From assembly GCA_009667805.1 (NCBI GenBank), contig CM019069.1:53758422-53822421 (forward strand): 64,000 nt of DNA, in the 5' to 3' direction. The position numbers and the translations under genes are program-made. Below, one piece after another: positions 38,701 to 50,700 of this stretch (position 1 is its first letter; each line of letters opens with the position of its first letter). Source of the DNA: Leptobrachium leishanense (taxonomy: Eukaryota > Chordata > Amphibia > Anura > Megophryidae). Under the pieces are notes generated by a model. The model made no database searches. It was given only the letters and a program-made list of their open reading frames with translations, and was not told the DNA's origin.

Positions 38701-41700
38701 TCTGTGCCAGCAGATGCTCCCGCATCCTTGATTTCCAAATTTAGCAATACTGTGCTAGATGACTGCATTGGGGATGCATGCTCAAATTCATCTGGCTCTG
38801 TAGCGACATCGAGTTGCCTGATGTCTAATTTATCCGACAAAACACTGGCAGATTCATGGATCAGGGGCTTATCTGACATAGTAGCAGCAGACAGCACTTT
38901 ATTAGCTGTGCTTGTAACCAGCAATTTATCTGGCCTTGGAATGTCAATCGAGCTTGGTGTATCTGCTTCTAGCATAAGCAACTCTTCATTAATTATAGCT
39001 TGCAATGCACTCTTGAGTTCAGATTTTAGATCAACAGTTTGAGGATACAACTCGGGAAGGGTTACAGTTATTTCCTCAATGGCAAAACTTCTTGTCATTA
39101 TCAGATATGTGCATAAAGTATATTTTGGTTCTTTGGTAATCTGAACTGTCCTAACCTCAATATTTTTTATACTTTGCAATAACTCAGATGAGAAGATGCA
39201 GGGTCTGGTTGCCATAGCAGATCTTACTGCATTTCTCACATGGGTCTTGACTTCTAAATTAAAACTCTTTGGAACTTCATAAATTACACTGTCTTCCTTA
39301 CAAAACATTCCTGTTTCAAATACTTCTGAGACGCTTGATGATTCCTTTGGTTGACGTTCTACTGATAATGTTTCAGCTTCTGATCTCTCCATTACATCTG
39401 AATGTTCTTCTTTTATTGCTTGTTTTTCTTCCGTGCACAGTGGAAGTTTAACTGATTGTCCTTCTTGGATTCCTGACGCATAATCTTGTTGTTCCACACC
39501 TAATACAAGTACACTTTCTATCACCATGCCTTGGTCTTCAATGGCAGACACATTGAAAGGTCTGTGGGATTCACATGTAGTTTTTGAAACATGTATGTCA
39601 ATATCTGGCAATGTGACATCATGAGCTTCAACAATAGCTTTCCTTTCAGTGGAAGTGCATAAGTACATACTTGTTTGCTGTTCTTCTTTTTGCAGAGAAA
39701 CCCTGTGTTCTTTTACTTCTTCAAGAATGTTTTCTTTTGGCAATGCAGACACATCTTCCATGACATTGACACGTTTGTGGTGTTGAGCCTCTGTTCTAAA
39801 ATATGGTTCTACTCCATCTGGAGTTGTCTGAAGGGCCAAAAGTGTCTCGGCTGAAAGTGTCTTTTTTTCTTCCATGGTCAGACAGCGGCTGTATATCTTT
39901 TCAGTTTTTTGCAATGCAATATCTGTCTCTGATGTTTTGAAAATTAAGTTTTCTTCTTTAGGCAACATCAATTCAGATTGTATAGTCTGAATATGCAACA
40001 GTGATGGCTGTTCCGTGGAAAAATCTAGGTTTAATTCTTCATCTTCACCCTCCTGAGACATTTGGCTGGAACTCTCACATAAAATTGGTTTCTGTTCACT
40101 GTGTATCAAAGTTTGCAGAAAGATGGGGCTTTTTCTGATATCCGCCTGTTTTTCCGCTGGTGTTATGTAAATAAAAGTCTCTTCACTCAAAGAAAGTAAA
40201 TGCAAATCTACAACTTGCAAATGCATGGGTTGCTTTTCTTCCTGTTTCATATCTACGACTTCTGAACCCTGAACATCTGGTATTGGCAGTGTATATTCAT
40301 ATGAAATTGGCTGTATTTCTTCTGATACGTGGCTATTAACTCTGTGTGTGTCTTTTACATATGTAGCTTTTTCTTCTGAGTCTTCTTCAGCAGAAAATGT
40401 ATTTTCTTTCAACAGTGCTTGCATAAAATCAGTTACAGTTACATTTAATGGTTCCAATGAAGTTTCATCTACTTTCGACAACAGATCCTCAACTCCTGTT
40501 TTCTGTTCATGAGGAACCCTTGACCCAAGTGAATCTTCCTTTGTAAGTTCCTCAGAATATTCAACCCCATGGGTTTGTAAAACCTGCTTGGTCTCATGTT
40601 TTGACAAAGCAGTTTCTGCTTCTTCAGACGGAAGAGAGATAGTTGTGTCACATACTATTGAATGGATTTCTTCTGCAAAGACTGACATACTCCTGGGTTT
40701 TTCCTCTTTTGTGAAATCTAGTTGCACTGGATCCTGATGGCTATCTTTCAGTTCCACTTCTTTATCTGTCACAGCAGCTTCTTCAACTACCGGTACCAGC
40801 AAAGACTGAGTTTTGAGACATGGTAACTCATCTAGTAAAGGGCTTTTCATGTCAACTGTATGCTGGTCATTTATGTCTTTGGGTTCGAAAACTGCAGATG
40901 TCATTAACGGCAGATGCTCTTTAGTTTTTGACTCCAACTGGACTATGTGTTGGTGATCCATGTAAATTACATTTTGTTCTATGTCAAGACCTGTGTCACT
41001 TACTACAGTGTGTCTTTCTTCTGTCCCTATTGTGTATAACATAGAATGGCCTTCTTGCAAGTCTGTCCCTGCTTCTCCTGGTAGAGTAACTGCATATAGA
41101 CGTGTTTCCATTGTCTCCTGCGTAGATGATTTCTTATAAGACTTTGTAGTTTTCCTTTGAAGTTCCTGATCAACTATTAGGTCTGCGGTGCATGATGCTT
41201 CCCCTAGACTGTTAAATGCTCTACATGTATAAGAACCACTATCTTCTATATGTACTTTGTGTACAGTCAAAGATCCAGTCCCATCGTGCTTATGATAAAT
41301 GATGTAATGCTTACTGGGAAGTAGTTGAATGTTCTCCTTAAACCACTGAATTTTGGGTTTGGGATTACCATCAGTTTTGTATTCAAAGACAGCTTTATGA
41401 TTCTGGGAACATCTGACAGTTTCTATGGCTTTCACAAAATGAGGGGTGTACGGATGACCTTCTTGCATTTCGTCTCCTCTTTTGCTAATCTCTGCTTTAC
41501 CTTGCTGTTCAACAGTGAGATAAGAGCTACACGTGGTCTCTCCATGACGATTACTTGCTAAGCAAATATATTCTCCTTCATTTTCTGCTTTCACATTGGG
41601 AATTATGCAACTGTACTCACTGGCGTCATACACAAATTTGTAAGCTTCACATGCAGTCAAAACTGTTCCGTTATGCAGCCATTTAATTTTAGGCTTTGGA

Positions 41701-44700
41701 AAACCACTAACAATAACTGATAGCTTGGCTATGTCTCCAGTCCTGGTTTCTATTGATGTAAGTTGTTTTACAAAAGCTGGCACGCTTCCCTCCTTTTTAA
41801 ATTCTAAACTGCTAGAAAAGACTGAAGTTTCAGGCATGAGGTCATGTGCTCTGGATGTGGTTACTAATTGTAGGTCGCTGCTGAAGGTTTCTGTTTTCTC
41901 CTCCTCCTCTGAAGATACAATAAAAGTACTAGAAATGTCTGTGTAAAAAACAATTAACAGTGTATTAATTTCTACCGACATCACGAAACCGAGGTTTCTA
42001 AATATTTCTATGAAACATGTATACAGACGCTTGATTGGTGAGAGATGTTCTCATTATCTAGACCAGTGTTTCCCAAACCTGTCCTCGGGACCCTCAATCA
42101 GGCCAGATTTTAAAGATCACCTTGGGGAAAAACAGACTGAATCTTGCAATCATTGAGCAGAAAATTATATCACCTGTGCTGTGCTTCAGATATCTGGCAA
42201 ACCTGGCGAGGCGGAGGGTCCTGAGGACAGGTTTGGGAAGCAATGATCTAGACCCTCATCCATGACTGGAATCAGCTAGAATACCTGAATTCTGTTAGCA
42301 AAGGTTGAAAGACTGAAACTGATTAGAAATCTAGATTTTCAAAAGCACACAGTGCAAGGATGTTCAAACACTGTAATACCTGAATTGTATTAACATTTTT
42401 CCCACGAGCATATGAATAATGAACAAAAGATTGAGGTAACAAATATGTAAGTGTTCATCAAGAAGCCATTATCACATATTAACTCCTTCACTGTGGATGA
42501 CCTGTGGGGGAGACCCCAGCCATGCCGGTTGGAGTCCCACAGCGATCTTTCTTCAAGGAAGTCAGACTCTCCTGTGAGACCCCACCTGGCGCACTGACAT
42601 CATCTTGCTGGCGCGCCATGACCTCATTTTCAGTCCCCCCAGCAGAGCTGGAAGAGTCCTTTGGGCCCCTCTTTCTCCTCATTGGTAAGGGGTATGAAAA
42701 TAAGAATGGAATCTCTGGAAAGGTCACAGTCTGACCTGTCCAACAATGCCCCTCTTAACCCCTTAGATGCCAGTAAATGACAGCTATAGGGTTATGCTTG
42801 GTTTCGCTGGAGCATGGCCTTTCCAATGATACCAAACATGGTCAGGTTATGTGTAAACATAAAATAAAAAATAAATAAAAATAAAAAAAATCCTTTTTTC
42901 TAATAATGCAGCACTATTGTTCATTTTTAAATTATAACATGAACAACGATGCTGCACTAACTCACCTTATTTCTCATGATGCCAACAAGTTTGAAGGTGA
43001 TGGCACGATGCATTACTATGCATTGTTTCATCGAAAACTAAGGCTAGGGTCAGACGAAAGCATTTTTCCCCGCGAACGTGAAAAAGTGCGTCCAAACGCA
43101 TTGACGTATTTTTTCACGGAATGCGCAAAAACGGTCAGACGACGCACATTTTCGGGCGTGATTTTTTACGGATCGTCAATAAAACTCTTTTTGCGTCTGG
43201 ACGTTATGTAGGCCGGACATTAGCAGCGTCTGACATCTCCTAATCACGCACACACGCGGCTATGCCGCAGCTGCGCACTCAGTACTAGCGGTTCAGCGTT
43301 CTCAGAAAAATGCGTTCAAATTCCACTTGCGTTGCACGGCCGGACTTTTGTGCGGCCGTACATCGTATATTGGCCGTCATTGCCCATCATCTGCTGCTAG
43401 TGCGGCCGTAATTATGTGCGCCAGAACGCACGTTAAAAGTGCGCTGGTCTGACCCCAGCCTTAAACTGCCACACTGCTGCGAGGAGCGTAGGGGGTACTT
43501 GAGAATCCTGCATCTCTGATTTTTACAGCACATAAGGTCAAGTGAGGTGTCATTGGAAAGGTCAGAGTCTGGCCTTTGCAACAATATCAAATATGACCAT
43601 GTAAGGTGTAAAAATAGAAAAAAGAAAAATGCTAAATTTTACTTATTTTTCTTTTGAATGCAGTGACATTATGTGCTTTTACTTGTTAAAAAAATTCTTA
43701 TCGTTTTGTTCCAAAGCAATGGCATTGTCCATTTATCACATATAAAATGAGCACTACCACTGCCGTTATTCACCTTCTCATTTACCACGCCAAAGCAAGG
43801 TCAGTGTTTTATACATGCAGGTCTATTCAAAGAAACGAGAAATTCAGGAGAATGACTGGAGAAGTGAAAATTCTAGGTCTAAATAGCCAAACCAGAAACA
43901 TTTTCCAATTTTGCTCACTTTCCAAATTGGCTATTTGGTCTAAATTTTTCTCTTCTCCTGACAGTTCTCCTGGTTTTCACCTTTCTCTGAATAACCCTGA
44001 TAGTCATTTTATTCATACAACACAATGCGCCAAAATACAAGCGAAACAAAATTATTTTTTTCAGTTTTAGTTAATATTGTGTATTTTCTCAGAAAAATAC
44101 AGTCACAGTTTCCCATGTCTATTTTTTTTAACAACAGTGCCCCATAGAATATGTAACCAAAAAAGTTTGGATGATAACGTGAAAAAAATAATTTTACACG
44201 CTGTAAATGATTGAAATCTGACTGGGAATTAACATTTTTTGTTATAGCATTCTGGCAGGACATGAAGTATACATATAATAAGAATATATTATGAATCTGC
44301 CATGTCTGCAGAAAATAATGATATATAATTTGTCTGGGTCCTACAATAAAACATGACTTCAAATCGTGTTTAAACACGATGAGCACAAAACGGTCAAAAT
44401 GAGCTCTGCACATAGAAGTGAAACGGCTCAGCAGTGAAATGGTTACATAATATAATCCTTAATATTCTGTTTCTTAAGTAAATTACTTTACTTTATACAG
44501 CAGTTTAATTTTCTATTCTTGCTATTTGGCAACCAGATATAGTTTTAGAGAAAGGACTTTTAAGGAGTTATTCACAAAGCACCAGTATTTGCTGGTGATA
44601 CAAACTACCAAGCAAAATCGCCGGCATTACAGTGCGGCCAAATACCGCAATTTCAAAAAACTAAAATCAAAAGCGCAACAGGAGAAGCTTCATGGTAAAA

Positions 44701-47700
44701 GCTCTCCCGTTGGTCTTTGGATTTTAGATTTGTGAAATGTTGGCATTTGTTTCGCTGTAATATCGTCAATTTTCTCTGGTATGTGCAAGACTGGCACTAT
44801 GTGAATAACCCCTATAGTGAAATATACTGTAGAATAGCACAATCCTTCTCTAAGCTGCTTGAACTAAAGGATATTTTTAATGATTTTTTGTTCTATCCAC
44901 TATGGGCTACAAGATCACTAGACTTTCCATGATTTAAAAAGTTGGCATGGAAGCTAACCTTAATCAGAAACATGCATCACAAAAAGTATCAACAAGGACA
45001 AAAATGTACCAAAAGCCTTTAAAAGTGGTAATTTACTTAAGAAGGAGAAAAGTCTAATAAGTTTCACACATTTCTAATTTAAATAATCCCTCTTTTGTCA
45101 TCATATCCGAATATAAATGTGATTTACAGAAATCCAAAAAGAATCGTATTCTTACTTATAGTTATAACATTATTTTATTGAATGGGCGCAGTAGAATGTA
45201 CATACATTAATTGAAAGAAAATGTAGCAAAATGTTTCTGAAATAAATTCGGAATAATAGCTAATTAAATTACTTATGACATTAAACAGAAAACATATAAA
45301 TAATGCAAAAACACCAATATTTATTCAAGGGTTATTTTATTGGATTACCATAATCACAATTTTCATCTTAATCATATAATCACAATTAAGCATACAATCA
45401 TCACAAACATGCTACTCCTGTTTTAAAGTACAGCTGATTAATTCATTGTGCTATTAATTAATATGTAAAGTAAAATATATAATTTTTGCTCCATCTAATG
45501 TGCTTCTACTGTTCAAATTAAAATAGTGTTTCCAAAGGGAAGGTTTTGCACAAATGTATGAATGTTGAATTATGCAAGAAGCAAAATCAGAAACAAAGAA
45601 ATTTATAAAATGAACGTTTACATGCAACATGTTTACATTTGTCTTTTTCTTTGAAAATCCACTGTTGTCAGGGTTATTCAGAGAAAGGTGAAACTCTGGA
45701 GAACTTTTGGAGAAGTGAAAATTCTAGGTCAAAATAGCCAAACCAGAAAAATTCTCCCATTTATCTCACTTTCCAAATCAGATACTTTGACCTAGAATTT
45801 TCACTTCTCCAATCGTTCTTCAGAGTTTCACCTTTCTCTGAATAACCCTGTATATTTGATCTATTCTTGTTTAATTCTTTGAAATAAACGAGTTCAACAC
45901 ATAATTCCATAGTGAATTAAATATTTCAAGTGGTTCAGTTTGGGAAAAATATTTCTATTTCAGTCAAACAATCTTTCGAACTGCCATAGAGTTTTCATTT
46001 TCTCTATGTATCAATACAGGTAAGATAAACATTAACACACAACAATCCCCCACAAGCTGATTATTCTAAGCCCTGTCTAGGCAATATATAACTATTTACA
46101 ATTTAAACAAATACAATAATTCTTCCATGTATTGGGTAACTTAATATTCTAATTTCACAATAAGCACATTTCATTAAAATGGCAGTGATATTTTTCTGTA
46201 CACAGAAGAGTCAAACACCTTTTAATTAGCTTTTAAAGAACATGGCAGTTCTGTTGAAAGGTTTCCATATCATAACTCAGATTTCCTAGGCTAGTTTCAA
46301 GAAGGCACTACTTTCTGCAATTCCTTCTTTATTTGTAGCCATGCATGTGTATCTCCCTACATCATCGCTATTAACATTGTTAATTGTTAACTTGTAGATA
46401 CCCAGGCTCTCTTCCTCAGTAATATATCTGTCTCCACAAATAAACACGTCGTCCTTATACCAACTAATGTTTGGCGTTGGAGAACCGAGGACGGCACATT
46501 GAAAACAGACAGATGTACCTGAGGATGCAGTTAAGGTGTGAAGCATTTTCTCAAATTTAGGTGGCATATCTATTGTTTGAAATTCAAATTCTTCTACGGC
46601 AAATTGCGACTCTTCCTCTAATTGTGGCATATCAGAAATATCAACAGTAGCAGCTGGGCATTGATCTCTACCCTCTGTGGATTCATTTCTACTATCCTCT
46701 TCCAATTTGGAAGCCATGTCAAGATCCCCAAAACTACCCTCAAAGAAAACATCTGTTTCCTTCTGACTTTCATTTGGCATTATGTCCCCTGCAGTGGAAC
46801 TCTTGGTCAAACTTTCTGCGTTTTCGGCCGAGCTGACTATCAACTCTTCCACCTCGTCCTTGTCAAATATTACCTCCAAATCAACAACGTGTAATAGAGC
46901 CTTGCTCCTCACCTCCCCAAAACTGTTCACTGCTTGACACACATACGTTCCAGCATCATCCCTATCTACAGAGTGAATAAATAGACTTTGATCATCACCC
47001 TCCTCTTTTACAAGATACTTTTTGCCATCAGAAAATATGTTCAAGCTTTCTTTCAACCATTTTACAGCTGGTTGGGGATTTCCAATTACAGCACACTTGA
47101 ACTCTGCATCAGACTGTATTGGAACATCTAGATTTGATAAAGCTCTTAAAAACCTTGGGGGTTTCTCAGCAGCTTCAAAATTTATTTTTACGTCATCGCT
47201 CCCTCTGGTACTAGTGCCAAGACCTTGATCATCAAAAGCCAGTGGGAGGACATCCAGTGAAATTACCATGCTTTTGCTATCTGGTGAAAATTCAGGGATT
47301 GTGATGATTTTCACTTGCTTCTCAAAATCTTTGACTTCGTTCTCATCAAGTTCAACTTCCAAAAGTATGTCTTGAGGTGATGGTGACCGTGATGTTGTGT
47401 ATTGATCCATATCAAATTCCATAACATGTTGATGGGTGACTGGAGGTGGCAAAGGAAAAAGTTTGCCATCAGGAGGCAAAATTTCTACTTGAGTAATGCT
47501 TTTTGCTTCACCAAAAGAATTTTCTGCGGTACACATGTACTCCCCACCTTCACTGACTTTTATGTTCAAGATTTCCAAATTATGCATATTACCTGCTTTC
47601 TCAATCTTAGTTCTCTCATCATTTTCAAGTGGCAATGAATTTCTATACCATTTCACCAGTGGTGCAGGAACACCAATGATTTCTGTAGCAATGTTCAAAG

Positions 47701-50700
47701 TGCCATTTTCATATAGCCGCCTTTTAGGAAGGGGTCTAAGAAAGGCAGGGGGTGTCTCAGTTTCTTTGGAACATTCTGGTTTATTTGGATTTCCTTCAGT
47801 TCCTATTTTGTAGCCATTAATCGTTAATGATTCCACAATACATGTATCTAAATACCTAGCGGTGGAAACTCCATACTCAGTTTCTGACTTTTCTTCACCA
47901 GGATTAAGAATTTGCTCTCCTGACATCATATGTATTGGAGAAGTCAGTGGCGTTAGAAAAATCTCATTTAAAGGGGAACTAAAAAGCTCAATAGAGGACG
48001 GTGGAGTGTAATACTGGTCTGCACCTGTTGCATCATCACTCAAAACACTTCCAACATCTACAGACATTTCAGATTCAGGAGAAAATGGACGAGACTGGTT
48101 TTTGTAAAATTCATAAAATGTATTAAAAGTTACATCTTCAACTTCTAATGAGGTTATGTGTTCTTCTCCAGGCTCTTTATTATTGTTGCTCTGTGGGATA
48201 ATAACTTCTTGTGTTCCTTCACTTATTAAATATTCAGCAAGTGAGAACCTTGGCTCTTCTTGTAAGATTTTATCCTGTGGTTCAACTGACACAGGAACAT
48301 TTTCAGTTATGCTATCACTTTTTGTCTCTGGATAGCTTCCTCTTTCATCCTCATATTTAACATTTAATACATCGTCTTTCGTTTCTTTCTCATCTTGTTC
48401 CTTGCTCTTTCTGGTTAATTCATCTAAATTTAATGGAAGCCTATTATCAGAGTGACTTACACTCTTGTTAACATCATCTTTTTCATCTATAAGTTTGCTT
48501 TCAATGTTTTGAACAAAAAGATCTGAGCACACTGTGCCATTGCTGGGTAAAGTATCTATAGCTTGTTCAACTGCAATATTTCCTATGTTGTCAAGGGAGA
48601 CAATTTCGCTATCATATAGATAATCAAAACATAGATAAGAGCCTTCATGGAATCTCGATCTCGAATCCCCTGAAGTTGATGGCTCGGGAATACTAGATTG
48701 CATTCCAATGTCAGTTTCCACAACACTGATAGCATTGTCAGTTTGAATTGTTTCAATTGACCCTATTGAATCAATTTGATCCACGTATGTAATATCTCTT
48801 GATGGTACTGTTTTCGTTATGCCATCGGTTTCAGATTTCACAGAAGCACTGCCATCTATGCTCTCCACTTCTGAGGTTATGCTCTCAGTGTCTGCTGCAG
48901 GTTTTCTTCTCAAAGAGTGCCTTCTTTGTGGTGCTTTTGGCAAATCTTTTTTGTTTTCTATGATTTCTGCTTCTTTTTTGGCTGAACTAAGGTCTAGATC
49001 AGCTACGGTGGTAGCAACACTCTCTTTAACTAACAGTTTATTCTCCGTTATGGATTCAGACCTATTTCTCACGAAAGAGCGTCTTCTTTGTGGCACTACT
49101 GGTAAGTCTTTTTTAGTATCATTAACTTTAGTTTCTTTTATCGCTGAGCTGTGCTCAGTTATGACAATTTCTACAGTTTTCTCTTCCAATGTTTTGCACT
49201 CAATGTCAATTGTAGATCTAGGTTTGACAAAAGAACGTCTTCGTTTTGGTATCACTGGCAATTCCTTTCTTAACTCTCCACTTTCAGTTCTGTTAAGCAC
49301 TGCCTGGCATGTTTCTTTATCATTGACACTTTGTATTATTACAACTTGGGTTTCAACTGGTTTCTCAATCTTGTTCTGGTATGTGCTAGACAAAGAATCA
49401 TCACCCCTTTCCAATTCCTTGATTTCTTGGGCATGGCATGGATCTGTCACTTTTATTTCAATTTCGAGTGCTTTCTCTGGAAGCCCTTCAGAAACAAATT
49501 TTTTGGTTCTGGTTCTGTTACCTTATGTCCTTGTTCAGAATGTATGAGAAATGGCTCTATTAACTCTACTTCGACTTTGACAAGTCTCTCTGACTGCACT
49601 ATGGACACAGAACTTTCTGAGTCCAGTTCTGATGGTCTTGACTTTTCCAAAGTGGACTCTATCACCTCTACTTCAATCTCCACTGTTTTATCACTTATAT
49701 TTGGGAGCAACTGAGCTGGTACTTTTTCAGGTATAATTTCTGATATTATTTTCTCTTGCATAGTCTTCGTAAGACATGAATCTTTCATTTCTACTTCAGC
49801 AACAACTGGTTCCTCTTGTTTTATTTCCGATACTAATATTCCAGGTTCTTTTTCTAATGCTTTTGACTCTTCCAAAAATCTTAGGAGGACTGAGTCATCT
49901 GTGGTACGTTTTGATACTTTATCTTCATTAAGTTCAAACTGTTTAACAGTGGCTTGAGTTTGAAATGATATATTGTTTTTTGCCTCATTGGCTATAAGTG
50001 GCATTTTCGCATTAATCACTTCCTTTAGTTCCACATTTTCAGGTAACTTTATTCCATCAGTATCTTTTCTTTCATCTTCTCTCTTAATTAATTCAGCTAA
50101 ACAGCTTGCTCTTACTTCTCTGACTTTGTCATCATTGGTTAGTTTAGTTTCTTCATGTTTTGCTTCAAACACAGCAGATCTTAGTGAACTATGAGATCCT
50201 TCATATAGAGTTCTTGATTGAACTGGCTCTTGAATTTCAATAGGTTCACTTGGGTAGATAGCTGGGTCTTTTTCATAACCAGCTTGACTATAATCTTGAG
50301 CAGTACCTAGAACTCTTTTTATATCAATGGCTTCATCACATGTACGATATTGATGTAGCCTTTTAACTGTATCTGATAAATCATTTACTGTAAGAATTGC
50401 TAAACTTTCAACTGTTCCGGCCTGATTCTGAGCAACAAATTTATATTCACCACTGTCATTCGTAGTAACATCCTTAATGCATAGTTTACATAGTCCATCC
50501 GCTTCTTCTACACTGAACCTTTCTGACCATTCTAGTTCAATGTTGTTCCAATACCACGTTACCATAGGTTTAGGCTCACCAGCTATAATACACTCTATTA
50601 AAACACAGTCTCCTACACTACACTCTATTTGCTTCTCAACACCTTGAATTATTTTTGGTACCTCATTCGCAACATCAAAAGAAAATGTAAATTTATGTTT

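Larger units (their letters stand above)
42479..44446. repeat. complex repeat region with possible outer inverted ends
   Basis: TTAACTCCTTCACTG at 42479 and CAGTGAAATGGTTAC at 44432 are imperfect inverted ends (11 of 15). Inside, the phrase GGAAAGGTCAGAGTCTG recurs with changes at 42716 and 43556, followed by similar CAACAAT and TAAAAATAGAAA-type text, so units are repeated at about 0.8 kb. Contains two younger MITEs. Confidence 0.45.

Noticed and set aside
43407..43590. Minus-strand frame of 67 codons across the end of the TTAA MITE
   Set aside because: Spans the element border; no coding features.
48819..49547. Plus-strand open frame of 242 codons
   Set aside because: It is the mirror of the novex-3 coding sequence; its length follows from the Ser/Glu codon bias on the other strand and it has no recognisable domain.
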